From the NCBI GenBank assembly GCA_026003335.1, contig BPHB01000001.1, forward strand, positions 828,591 through 892,590: a stretch of DNA of 64,000 bases, written 5' to 3'. This document shows, piece by piece, positions 44,458-53,557 of this stretch. The notes beneath the pieces were generated by a model, which worked only from the letters and a program-made list of their open reading frames with translations, ran no database searches and was not told the DNA's origin. The translations under genes and the position numbers were made by a program. Source of the stretch: Chitinophagales bacterium (GTDB lineage: Bacteria > Bacteroidota > Bacteroidia > Chitinophagales > CAIOSU01). Positions within the stretch are counted from its first letter, which is position 1; every line of letters begins with the position of its first letter.

Positions 44458-45016
44458 ATTAAAAGAAGAACAAAATCCCTGGACCACCCTTTCGGAAAAG
44501 ATTGTGTATGACAATCCCTGGATGCAGGTCAGGGAATACCGTGTAATAAATCCAGCCGGAAAAGCATCACTCTATGGTATTGTGTCTGCCAAGCATCTGG
44601 CCATTGGCATCATACCGCTGGATGCTCAAAACAACACATGGCTGGTCGGACAATATCGCTACCCATTGAAAGCGTATAGCTGGGAGATAGTAGAGGGGGG
44701 AGGCAAGCCGGATATCGATCCGGTGGAATCTGCCAGACGCGAGCTGAAAGAAGAAACCGGACTGGAAGCCCGTCACTATACCAAGATTATGGAAATGCAC
44801 ACCTCTAACTGCATTTCCGATGAAAAGGCCATTATTTATGTTGCCAGAGGCATCTCCGAAGGCATTGCCTCTCCGGATGAAGATGAAAAACTAAAAGTGG
44901 TCAAACTGCCTTTTGATGAAGTTTTTAAAATGGTTATGGAAGGACGCATAACCGACAGCCTTTCAGTTGCCGGCATTCTGAAAACCCATTTACTTCTGCA
45001 AACCGGAACAGTATGA
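44444..45016 (+). CDS. Nudix hydrolase, ADP-ribose pyrophosphatase-like
   Basis: A 190-residue protein with a Nudix box ending RRELKEETGLEA (REUXEEXGU) preceded by EIVEGGGKP. The upstream GQYRYPLKAYSWEI is typical of ADP-ribose/sugar-nucleotide pyrophosphatases. It cleaves NDP-linked substrates to AMP plus phospho-sugar. The 14-base overlap with cobB suggests that it clears O-acyl-ADP-ribose made by the sirtuin, an inference from context. Confidence 0.92.
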   Translation: MNNPELKEEQNPWTTLSEKIVYDNPWMQVREYRVINPAGKASLYGIVSAKHLAIGIIPLDAQNNTWLVGQYRYPLKAYSWEIVEGGGKPDIDPVESARRELKEETGLEARHYTKIMEMHTSNCISDEKAIIYVARGISEGIASPDEDEKLKVVKLPFDEVFKMVMEGRITDSLSVAGILKTHLLLQTGTV

Positions 45017-45197
45017 ATTTGATTACATGATAAACACAATAAAAATCAGGCAGCGGCACTAAAACTGGTGATGAGAAAAATCAGATTGCTTTTTACTTTG
45101 CAATATACACTTCAATATACAATTCGCAGGTTAAACCATCCTGTTTCCAGAAGGTCAAAGCCCTGACTCTTAAAAAAATCTTATTGTATTATTCCTC

Positions 45198-47615
45198 ATG
45201 ACCGGTAGCCCGCTTTTTTTTGTTCTCTATGCTGTTTTATTTATTTCCGGTGCTGTTTGGGCGCAACCAAAGTCCAAAGACTCCGCACTATGGATCGGGG
45301 GAAAAGTGACTGACCCGGCACACCAGCCGATTCCCTACGCTTCGGTAGCCCTTTTTAATACAGCCGATTCGTCTCTAACCACAGGCACCACAACAGATGA
45401 AGACGGTAAATTTGAACTAACAGCGGAGCCTGGTTCCTACAATTTAAAAATAACCTTTCTCTCTTACCGAACGGTGACGTTACCGGTGCTGCTCGGTAGC
45501 TCTCCGCTTCAGCTCGGCAAAATCATTATGCAACCGGATGAGAAAGCCATTCAGGAGGTGGAGGTAGTGTCTGAAAAGAGCTCCATGCAACTCCAGTTAG
45601 ACAAAAGAGTTTTCAACGTAGGCAAAGACCTGAGTAGCACAGGGAGTAATGCCCTGGAAGTACTGGATAATGTGCCCTCAGTATCTGTAGATATAGACGG
45701 CAACGTAAGCCTGCGCGGTAGCCAAAACGTAAGATTACTCATTAACGGCAAGCCTTCCTCACTCACCGGCATCAGCAGTACAGACGCTCTGAGAATGCTA
45801 CAGGGAAGTCTGATTGAGAAAATTGAGGTAATTACCAACCCTTCAGCCCGATATGATGCCGAAGGAGAGGCAGGTATCATTAATATCGTGCTCAAAAAAG
45901 AAAAAAATAAAGGCGTCAACGGCTCATTTGACCTGACAGCCGGATACCCTCACAATTACAGTGCTGCCTACCAGATAAATTTTCGGAAAAAATGGTTCAA
46001 CCTGTTCTCCAGTTATGGAGTACATTATCGTAGGAATCCCGGCAGTGGCCACACCTTTCTGCGCTATCAAACGCCTGACACAACATACAGCTATGAAAGC
46101 TCTCGTGCACATACGCGCGGGGGATGGGGCAACACCCTTAAGCTGGGTTCGGATTTTTATCTGAATGAGCGCAATGTGCTCACGGTGTCAGGGCTATTCC
46201 GCTTTTCTAAAAATCAAAATAAAGCAGAAACAACCTATCTGGATAAAGACCTTAACGGTGTTGTTATACAAACAACTGAACGTACGGATAGCGAGCGGGA
46301 AGATCAACGCAACTGGGAAGCCTCCGTGCATTATGAAAAAACATTCAAATCAAACAATGAACACAAGCTTACCCTTGACTTTCAGTGGTCTACTTCCGAT
46401 GATACTGAAAACAGTGCAATTACCGAAACCGAGCTTGCGAGCAGCAGCACGCTGTTGCAACGCTCTACAAACACCGAAGATGAACAAAGGTGGCTTGCCC
46501 AGGCTGATTATATTCATCCGTTCAGGCTACAAGGAAAATTTGAAACCGGAGTGAAAGCAAACTGGCGTTTTATCCAGAATGACTATCGGGTGGAAGAATT
46601 ATCGGCCACCGGTACCTGGGAGCCATTGCCTGCGTTTAATGATTTTTTTCACTATGATGAAAATATCTATGCAGCCTATGTGATGGCTGGAGATAAGATC
46701 AAAAAATTCAGCTGGCAGGCAGGTCTCCGTGTTGAATTTTCGGCAGTCACCACCCGTTTGCTTGAATCGGCTTACCGCAACACCCGTCAGTATCTTGACT
46801 TGTTCCCCAGCGCCCATCTGTCTTATGAATTTAACCCTAATCACACCGTGCAGTTGAGTTATAGCCGCAGGTTAAGCAGGCCATCCTTTCGCTGGCTGCT
46901 GCCCTTTTCCGGCTACAGTGATGCGCGCAACTACTGGAGCGGTAACCCGGACCTCAACCCCGAGTACACGCATTCCTTTGAACTGGGTTACCTGAAACAC
47001 TGGGAAAAGGGTTCAGTTCTGTCTTCCCTGTATTATCGCTATCGCACCGGTGTTATAGAACAGATTACCCTTGCCGATTCTGCCGGTTCCACTACACGTT
47101 TTCCCATAAATCTCTCCACACAACACGCTTTCGGGATAGAGTTAAACGGTAATTATGACCCCTTCCGATGGTGGAAACTTACCGGATCCATGAATTTTTA
47201 CCGATCTGTTACAAATGGCAGTTATGCAGGCCAAAGCTTGCAGAGTGATACCTACGGCTGGCAGATGCGGGCTTCTTCCAGAATGACACTTTTTAAAAAA
47301 GTGGACTTTCAACTCACCTTCGGTTATAAAGGCCCGGAAACAACCACGCAGGGCAAAAACAAATCGTCTTACAGCCTGGATACTGGCCTGTCTCTGGATG
47401 TGTTTAAAGGAAAGGGTACACTTACCCTTACCGGAAGAGATATTCTCAACAGCCGCAAGCGCAGAAGCGTGGTTGATACTGATACATTGTATAGCGAATC
47501 GGAATTTCAATGGCGGTCGTGGCAGGTACTGCTGAACTTCAACTACCGTCTCAACCAGAAAAAGAAGCGTACAGGGGCACTGCCTTCTGGCGCGGAAGAG
47601 GGTGGCGACTTCTGA
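45198..47615 (+). CDS. outer-membrane beta-barrel protein, TonB-receptor-like with carboxypeptidase-regulatory domain
   Basis: An 805-residue protein. Signal peptide 1-22 (VLFISGAVWA); a carboxypeptidase-regulatory-like Ig domain (~32-110, GGKVTDPAHQPIPYASVALF); a plug-like domain (~120-235, VFNVGKDLSSTGSNALEVL, NPSARYDAEGEAGIINIVLKK); and a large beta-barrel ending in aromatic-rich strands (LLNFNYRLNQKKK). This is the outer-membrane beta-barrel family-3 layout. Substrate unknown. It converges with the RNA methyltransferase gene with a 5-base gap. Confidence 0.9.
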   Translation: MTGSPLFFVLYAVLFISGAVWAQPKSKDSALWIGGKVTDPAHQPIPYASVALFNTADSSLTTGTTTDEDGKFELTAEPGSYNLKITFLSYRTVTLPVLLGSSPLQLGKIIMQPDEKAIQEVEVVSEKSSMQLQLDKRVFNVGKDLSSTGSNALEVLDNVPSVSVDIDGNVSLRGSQNVRLLINGKPSSLTGISSTDALRMLQGSLIEKIEVITNPSARYDAEGEAGIINIVLKKEKNKGVNGSFDLTAGYPHNYSAAYQINFRKKWFNLFSSYGVHYRRNPGSGHTFLRYQTPDTTYSYESSRAHTRGGWGNTLKLGSDFYLNERNVLTVSGLFRFSKNQNKAETTYLDKDLNGVVIQTTERTDSEREDQRNWEASVHYEKTFKSNNEHKLTLDFQWSTSDDTENSAITETELASSSTLLQRSTNTEDEQRWLAQADYIHPFRLQGKFETGVKANWRFIQNDYRVEELSATGTWEPLPAFNDFFHYDENIYAAYVMAGDKIKKFSWQAGLRVEFSAVTTRLLESAYRNTRQYLDLFPSAHLSYEFNPNHTVQLSYSRRLSRPSFRWLLPFSGYSDARNYWSGNPDLNPEYTHSFELGYLKHWEKGSVLSSLYYRYRTGVIEQITLADSAGSTTRFPINLSTQHAFGIELNGNYDPFRWWKLTGSMNFYRSVTNGSYAGQSLQSDTYGWQMRASSRMTLFKKVDFQLTFGYKGPETTTQGKNKSSYSLDTGLSLDVFKGKGTLTLTGRDILNSRKRRSVVDTDTLYSESEFQWRSWQVLLNFNYRLNQKKKRTGALPSGAEEGGDF

Positions 47616-47620
47616 AAATG

Positions 47621-48358
47621 CTATCGGGTTTTAAAACAATACATCAATATTCCTGCTGCAACAGCAGCGTTGAGTGATTCAGCTTTTCCAAAACGCGGTA
47701 TGGCAATTTTTTTTACCGCAACAGTTTGTATCTTTTCCGAAAGGCCGCGCGACTCATTGCCTATGACCAGAATTGCCTCTTGAGGAAGTTTATCCCGTTC
47801 CAGAATGGATCCGTTTGTAACGGCAGCATATACGGGCAATCCCGCTCTTTTTAATACATCATACAGGTTAACGTAAAAAACTTTTACGCGCAGCAATGCA
47901 CCCATGGTTGCCTGCACTACCTTAGGATTATATACATCCACACAATTTTCGGAGCACAGCACGGAGTGAATCCCGAACCAGTCAGCCGTGCGGATTATGG
48001 TGCCCATGTTACCCGGGTCCTGTATATCTTCCAGAGCTACGTGAACACCGGCATTCAGCGTTGGAAACGAAGGTTCAGGTATAGACACCACGGCCAACAC
48101 CTGATTGGGTGTCGTCAGTGCAGATATTTTTTTCAGCTCCGCTTCGTTAACCTGATGTATTTTTATTTTTCTGTTAGCAAGCATATGTTCGTATTCGCTA
48201 ATCCAGGAAGCCGTAGCCCAAAGTTGTTGCACCGCATGGCCTGCCTGCAGATATTCCAGAACCATTTTCTCTCCTTCTATAATGTACACCTGAAGGGTGT
48301 GTCTAATTTTCTTATGCCTCAGTGACTGAATGTATTTAATTTGTGCCTTACTCAGCAT
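47621..48358 (-). CDS. TrmH/SpoU-family RNA 2'-O-methyltransferase
   Basis: About 245 residues from ATG 48358 (MLSKAQIKYIQSLRHKK, the usual start for Bacteroidota homologs). An N-terminal substrate-binding domain is followed by the SPOUT knot: VHVALEDIQDPGNMGTIIRTADWFG, IQATMGALLRV-like VVQATMGALLRVKVF, LVIGNESRGLS and IPRFGKAESLNAAVAAGILMY, the three SpoU motifs. It methylates a ribose in rRNA or tRNA; the site is not predictable. Its start overlaps that of the divergent gene at 48357. Confidence 0.92.
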   Translation of the reverse strand: MLSKAQIKYIQSLRHKKIRHTLQVYIIEGEKMVLEYLQAGHAVQQLWATASWISEYEHMLANRKIKIHQVNEAELKKISALTTPNQVLAVVSIPEPSFPTLNAGVHVALEDIQDPGNMGTIIRTADWFGIHSVLCSENCVDVYNPKVVQATMGALLRVKVFYVNLYDVLKRAGLPVYAAVTNGSILERDKLPQEAILVIGNESRGLSEKIQTVAVKKIAIPRFGKAESLNAAVAAGILMYCFKTR

Positions 48359-50684
48359 GAGCGTTCGTTTGAAGCCAATATCTTTCTTTTTTTTTATTTC
48401 AGGACTATTCGTTTTTTCCGGATGCGTCAATACCCGATTTCTTAAGGATAATGAAATCCTCTTTCGCAGAAACAAAATTGAGCTGGAGTCTATTGAAAAA
48501 GTAAAGCATCCAGCTCAGTTCAAAAATGACCTCATCAGCATTTCTCAGCTACAACCCAATAAAAAATTTCTGGGCCTGTTTAAAATAAGACTCTGGTTTT
48601 ACAATGTTTCCAGCCAGGGTAAAATGAACAAGTTCAAATACTGGATGCGGGATAAAATAGGAGAACCTCCAGTGCTCTATGATTCTTTAATGGCGGCAAA
48701 ATCAACGCTCCTCATTACCAATTATCTTAAAAACAAAGGCTATTTCTATGCAGAAGCCGATTACAGGCATCGCATCCACCACAAAAGGGCTGAGGTAATC
48801 TATACTGTCAAACCAGGCTATTTGTATCGTATGCGCAACATCTATTTCCCGGATGGCACATCACAGCTGCATCAAATTATTTCAAAACACAAAAACAAAT
48901 CTCTGCTACAATCGGGCGAACCCTTTGATGTTTCTGCACTTAAAGCCGAGAGAGAACGTATAGCCGACCTGCTGCGCAATCAGGGATATTATTTGTTTAA
49001 CCGGGAGATGGTATATTTTGACCTTGACAGCACGCCCGGCAACCGCAGGGTGGATGTATATCTTAGAATCAGCGACCCGGAAGATTCCCTGCAACATGCC
49101 GTATTTTATATTGACAGCATCTACGTCTTTCCTGATATCACAGACAACAAAGCTGTAAAAAAGCCAACCACTCTGGATACCTCTTATTACCGTGAATTTG
49201 TATTTATCAGTAAAAAGAAAAGATACCGCAAGAAAGTGCTGGCATCTGCAATTCACTTTGCTCGAGACAGTATATATCGTGTAACAGACCACAACGCTAC
49301 CATAAGCCATTTATCAGAATTGGGGGTTTTCCGGTATGTAAATATTGACTACCGCCTTAAAACGCAGAATGGGAAAAATTACCTGAATTGCTATATTTAT
49401 CTCTCCCCTTCCAAGCGTCAGGAGATTGCAGCCGAATTTGAGGCAAATAACAATACAGACTACAACCTTGGCACCTCTCTGACCATAAGCTATCGCAACA
49501 AAAATACTTTCCGCGGCACCGAGCTACTAAGCCTGAGCATATCGGGAGGTTTTGAATCCAATCTGGAGAGGGGCTCTCGCTTCTTTAACACCGTTGACCT
49601 GCAGTTTAAGGCCGATTTGTATTTCAATCAGTTTTTGCTGCCTTTCAGAATAAAAGTACCAAAAACTGCCCGCCCCAAAACCCGCCTCACTTTCCGCAAT
49701 GAATACCTGCGTAGAACAGAGTATTACACTACCAACACTTTCATCTTTCTGTTCGGCTACGAATGGTACAGAGGACAGACTCAACGCCATATCGTAAATC
49801 CGCTGGTATTCAATTTTGTGAAAATCTTTGAATCTACTCCGACTTTTCAGGAAATTCTCCGCCAAAGTCCTTCCCTGCGCAACAGCTTCACCCAACAGAT
49901 GATTTTTGGGTTTGAATATAATTTTATCTGGACCAACCAGAGCATACACCGCGGCAGAAGTTTTTTTTACTATATAGGCAAAATCAATAGCTCCGGAAAC
50001 TTTCTGCATCTGATTAACCTGCTTGCGCACCTGAATGACAGTAAAAAGCCGCCCTATCAGGTTGTGGGGGTAGATTATTCTCAGTTTTTTCTGGTTGACT
50101 CCGACATCAGAAACTATCTGCGCCTGCATCGCACCGTGCAACTTGTTTCCCGTCTTTACGGGGGCATTGGCGTGCCCTTCGGTAATTCAACCACCCTGAC
50201 CTATGTCAAGCAGTTCTTCTCCGGAGGCGCCAACAGCATGCGTGGATGGCGCATCCGCTCACTGGGCCCCGGAGCTTTTAATTTTGAAACTTCCAATATA
50301 TACAATGAAACCGGGCAGTTTTTCTTTGATCAGACCGGAGAAATCAAACTGGAAGCCAACACCGAACTGCGTTTTGATATCTACAAATTCATTAAAGGGG
50401 CTGTCTTCTTTGATATCGGCAACATCTGGCTGTTAAGAGCCGACACCTCACGTCCCTACGCCAACATAGACATCAGCCGCTTCTGGAATGAGTTTGCCAT
50501 TGGCTCCGGGCTGGGGCTACGTTTTGACTTCACCTATTTTGTGCTGAGGTTTGATGTAGGTCTGAAACTCCGTGAACCCGCACTGGGTAAACAACGCTGG
50601 CCCATTGCCAGCTTTAATCCCGGCAACAAAGCGTGGCGACAGGAGAATATGCGTTTTAACCTTGCCATTGGTTACCCCTTTTAA
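48357..50684 (+). CDS. BamA/TamA-like outer-membrane lipoprotein (surface antigen D15 family)
   Basis: About 775 residues from ATG 48357. Lipoprotein signal with lipobox FSGC near residue 22. POTRA-like segments (~90-340; LITNYLKNKGYFYAEADY, ADLLRNQGYYLFN, HLSELGVFRYVNIDY) lead to a C-terminal beta-barrel with the D15 signature YVKQFFSGGANSMRGWRIRSLGPG, ending MRFNLAIGYPF. It probably assembles or moves proteins or lipids at the outer membrane. Most BamA proteins are not lipidated, so a TamA-like branch is more likely. Confidence 0.9.
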   Translation: MSVRLKPISFFFFISGLFVFSGCVNTRFLKDNEILFRRNKIELESIEKVKHPAQFKNDLISISQLQPNKKFLGLFKIRLWFYNVSSQGKMNKFKYWMRDKIGEPPVLYDSLMAAKSTLLITNYLKNKGYFYAEADYRHRIHHKRAEVIYTVKPGYLYRMRNIYFPDGTSQLHQIISKHKNKSLLQSGEPFDVSALKAERERIADLLRNQGYYLFNREMVYFDLDSTPGNRRVDVYLRISDPEDSLQHAVFYIDSIYVFPDITDNKAVKKPTTLDTSYYREFVFISKKKRYRKKVLASAIHFARDSIYRVTDHNATISHLSELGVFRYVNIDYRLKTQNGKNYLNCYIYLSPSKRQEIAAEFEANNNTDYNLGTSLTISYRNKNTFRGTELLSLSISGGFESNLERGSRFFNTVDLQFKADLYFNQFLLPFRIKVPKTARPKTRLTFRNEYLRRTEYYTTNTFIFLFGYEWYRGQTQRHIVNPLVFNFVKIFESTPTFQEILRQSPSLRNSFTQQMIFGFEYNFIWTNQSIHRGRSFFYYIGKINSSGNFLHLINLLAHLNDSKKPPYQVVGVDYSQFFLVDSDIRNYLRLHRTVQLVSRLYGGIGVPFGNSTTLTYVKQFFSGGANSMRGWRIRSLGPGAFNFETSNIYNETGQFFFDQTGEIKLEANTELRFDIYKFIKGAVFFDIGNIWLLRADTSRPYANIDISRFWNEFAIGSGLGLRFDFTYFVLRFDVGLKLREPALGKQRWPIASFNPGNKAWRQENMRFNLAIGYPF

Positions 50685-50722
50685 TAGTTTTGTTGATTAT
50701 CAATACTATTGCACTCCATTCC

Positions 50723-52975
50723 ATGTACTGCAAAAAACTCCTGGCTATCACTCTGGCATTAGCATTCAAAACCACCCCTGCGGAGGCCCAGTTTTCCTTT
50801 AAAAAAATCACCCACATTCCGGCAACTGAATACGGCCATACGAAAAAATTTCCCTGGACAGGTGGATTCAACAACCCTCAGTTTTCGGCTGCCGACCTGA
50901 ACAATGATGGCATCAAAGATTTGTTTGTATTTGACCGCACAGGCAACAAAGCCGTTACCTTCATCAATAACGGAACACCGAATGTAACCGATTACATATA
51001 TGACCCAGCATACGAAGCTGCCTTTTCAAAATTTATTCAGTGGGTGCTATTAGATGATTTTGATTGTGACGGCATACCGGATGCCTTTACCTTTCATGTA
51101 GGAGCCGCGGATTACTATAAAGGGAAATATTCTCCCCAGAACATCTTGCAACTGGACTCTGTCACGTTTTTTGGGTATCATTCTTCCGGCAGTTATCTGA
51201 ATATTTTTATCTCTCCCGTTGACATTCCGGCTATTGTAGATGTGAACAATGATGGCGATCTGGACGTACTTACTTTTCACATTCTGGGAGGTACGGTGAT
51301 GTATTATGAAAACTTATCTCAGGAGCTGACCGGCACATGTGGAGACACGGTTCTTTTTCAATTGGTCACGGAATGTTGGGGCAATTTCTACGAAACCAGC
51401 TCCTGCCACATAGACACCAACTCCTGCGGGGGATTTACCCCTGACAGTTGTTTGCTTTCTCCTAAAACCTCTGCCGGAGCGGAAGCCCGAAGTAACCGCC
51501 ATGCAGGCTCAACCATACTGGCTTATGATGCCGATGGAGACGGAGACAAGGAACTTATTCTGGGCGATATCTCCTGCCAGACATTAGATTGGCTACACAA
51601 CAGCGGAACACCCGATTGTGCATATGTGGATTATGAAGACCCCACTTTCCCATCCTATGACCGCAGCTATCAGTCGCCCATCTTTCCTGCTGCTTATTAC
51701 GTTGATGTTGACAACGACAACAAGCGGGATTTGCTGGTGGCTCCTAATGAACCCCGTGCATCAGAAAACTACAAGAACATCTGGCTGTATAAAAACATAG
51801 GTACGGAAGACAGTGTGCGTTTTACTTTTGTCAGCGACACTTTTTTGATCAGTGAAACGATTGATTTCGGAGAGGGCGCTTACCCTGCGTTCTTGGACTA
51901 TGACGGTGATTCTTTGCTGGACCTTGTGGTGGGCAACTACGGTTATTACGTTAATGGTGTTACCTACCGCAATGGTCTTGCTCTTCTCAGAAATGTAGGC
52001 ACCCGGTCGTCTCCCGCCTTTGAACTTATTGACAGAGATTGGCAATCCCTGAGCTCTCTGGGGATTAAAGCCATTTATCCAGCTTTTGGCGACCTGGATA
52101 ATGATGGGGATATGGATATGGTTGTGGGTGAATTTAATGGCTACCTGCACTTTTTTCGTAACACGGCTGGGCCGGGTAACCCCGCCTCATTTACTGCTGA
52201 AATGTTTCAGATGTTTGATATTGACGTAGGACAATACAGCTCACCTTTCCTGTTTGATGTGAACCGCGATGGTCTGCTGGATTTAATTGTAGGCGAAAAA
52301 TCCGGCAATCTGAATTACTTTGAAAATACCGGAACCCCCACTGCCTTTAAGTTCAATAATACTCCTACAAACAGCTTTTTCGGGGAAGTAAACACGCGCA
52401 TACCCGGTTTTGTGGATGGATACAGCAGTGCGGTGATTACCACGCTGGACTCTACTTCCACACTTTATCTGATTGCCGGCAGTGACGAGGGTCAGCTCCG
52501 CCTCTATGCATACGACTCCACCCTCAGATATGGAGGAGCGTTCCCAAAGCTCTTTAATAATTATTCCAAAATAGATGAAGGAGAAAAAATAGCCGTAGCA
52601 GTAGCTGACCTGAATGGAGATGGAAAGATGGAAATGGTAGCCGGCAACTATCGCGGAGGCCTTGCATTCTTCACCCAGTCTGACACCATTTATACGGTTG
52701 TTTCCGACAACGTCAGGCCTACCCCTTTCTCCGGCCTGGAAGTGTTCCCTAATCCGGCACGCGATAAAATAACCATTCGCTTTACTTCCGGTAATTTAAA
52801 TGAAAGAGTATGCATTCAGCTCACCGATTTACCCGGCAAAACTTTGAAAACATCCTCTCTGCTACCCAACCCGGATATTACTTTCAGTATTCCTCGCGTT
52901 ACAAACGGAATTTACCTCTTGAGTCTCTCTTCAGGGGAGTATCACTATACACACAAACTACTCATACAACATTAA
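50723..52975 (+). CDS. secreted FG-GAP/VCBS repeat protein with T9SS sorting domain
   Basis: About 750 residues from ATG 50723 (MYCKKLLAITLALAFKTTPAEA signal). At least six FG-GAP/VCBS-like repeats with Ca-binding-type loops: DLNNDGIKDLFVFD, DCDGIPDAFTF, DVNNDGDLDVLTF, DADGDGDKELILGD, DLDNDGDMDMVVGEF, DVNRDGLLDLIVGE, together a likely beta-propeller. A T9SS type A domain closes the protein (LEVFPNPARDKITIRF ... GIYLLSL ... KLLIQH). Ligand unknown. Confidence 0.9.
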   Translation: MYCKKLLAITLALAFKTTPAEAQFSFKKITHIPATEYGHTKKFPWTGGFNNPQFSAADLNNDGIKDLFVFDRTGNKAVTFINNGTPNVTDYIYDPAYEAAFSKFIQWVLLDDFDCDGIPDAFTFHVGAADYYKGKYSPQNILQLDSVTFFGYHSSGSYLNIFISPVDIPAIVDVNNDGDLDVLTFHILGGTVMYYENLSQELTGTCGDTVLFQLVTECWGNFYETSSCHIDTNSCGGFTPDSCLLSPKTSAGAEARSNRHAGSTILAYDADGDGDKELILGDISCQTLDWLHNSGTPDCAYVDYEDPTFPSYDRSYQSPIFPAAYYVDVDNDNKRDLLVAPNEPRASENYKNIWLYKNIGTEDSVRFTFVSDTFLISETIDFGEGAYPAFLDYDGDSLLDLVVGNYGYYVNGVTYRNGLALLRNVGTRSSPAFELIDRDWQSLSSLGIKAIYPAFGDLDNDGDMDMVVGEFNGYLHFFRNTAGPGNPASFTAEMFQMFDIDVGQYSSPFLFDVNRDGLLDLIVGEKSGNLNYFENTGTPTAFKFNNTPTNSFFGEVNTRIPGFVDGYSSAVITTLDSTSTLYLIAGSDEGQLRLYAYDSTLRYGGAFPKLFNNYSKIDEGEKIAVAVADLNGDGKMEMVAGNYRGGLAFFTQSDTIYTVVSDNVRPTPFSGLEVFPNPARDKITIRFTSGNLNERVCIQLTDLPGKTLKTSSLLPNPDITFSIPRVTNGIYLLSLSSGEYHYTHKLLIQH

Positions 52976-52987
52976 AAATTAAAACCC

Positions 52988-52995
52988 TATCTTTG
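52988..52995 (+). promoter_or_regulatory. -7 box before the HYC_CC_PP-like gene
   Basis: TATCTTTG matches TAnnTTTG, 44 bases before the ATG at 53040. No TTG was seen at the -33 distance. Confidence 0.4.
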
Positions 52996-53039
52996 AAACG
53001 ATTTTACCCCAGTTGCGTTTAAATCTTTATAAGTACCTT

Positions 53040-53459
53040 ATGTTTTTCCGGGTATTTCATGTTCTTCTTTCTCTCATACTGGTCATTCTGTCCAGCGGGT
53101 TCACTATTACCCAACATTTCTGCAAAGAACGCCTTGTCCACGTTGGTATTTATGTAGATGCAGAATCCTGCAGCCCTGATAATGATATACCCTGCTGCAA
53201 CCTGACCGACTCTCGTCACTGTTCAGACCAAAACACGGCTTCTGATTGCTGCAGAAATCAAAGTAAGTATATCCGTCTTACGGAGCTTTTCATCCATAAG
53301 GTCGAAAAAACACAACCTATAGCGGACGATGGTTTTGCAGATTTAACGCCACTGCAACTTTTCCCTCCTGTAAAGGATGTGCACTTTACCTCACTCGCAT
53401 TTTATACGGCTTGGGTATTCACGGAACTGCCGGTTTTATTCTGTCGTCTTCTGTTATGA
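53040..53459 (+). CDS. small exported Cys-rich protein, HYC_CC_PP-like
   Basis: About 139 residues from ATG 53040. N-terminal signal/membrane segment (FRVFHVLLSLILVILSSGFTI), then a Cys pattern (TQHFCKE, CNLTDSRHC, DCCRNQSKYIRL) and a late PP (LFPPVKD). This matches the H-[YF]-C, CC, PP arrangement of small Bacteroidota proteins usually next to TonB receptors. The next gene is such a receptor, so a metal (copper or other soft metal) role is inferred. The TTG at 53013 is a less likely start. Confidence 0.7.
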   Translation: MFFRVFHVLLSLILVILSSGFTITQHFCKERLVHVGIYVDAESCSPDNDIPCCNLTDSRHCSDQNTASDCCRNQSKYIRLTELFIHKVEKTQPIADDGFADLTPLQLFPPVKDVHFTSLAFYTAWVFTELPVLFCRLLL

Positions 53460-53557
53460 CTTATCAGGCCATTTAGGGCTATTCCATTCTCCATCACCTG
53501 ACCGCAAATAACTGCGGTTTGCTTCCTGTTTTCTTTTACCGGATAAAACAATTTGAA

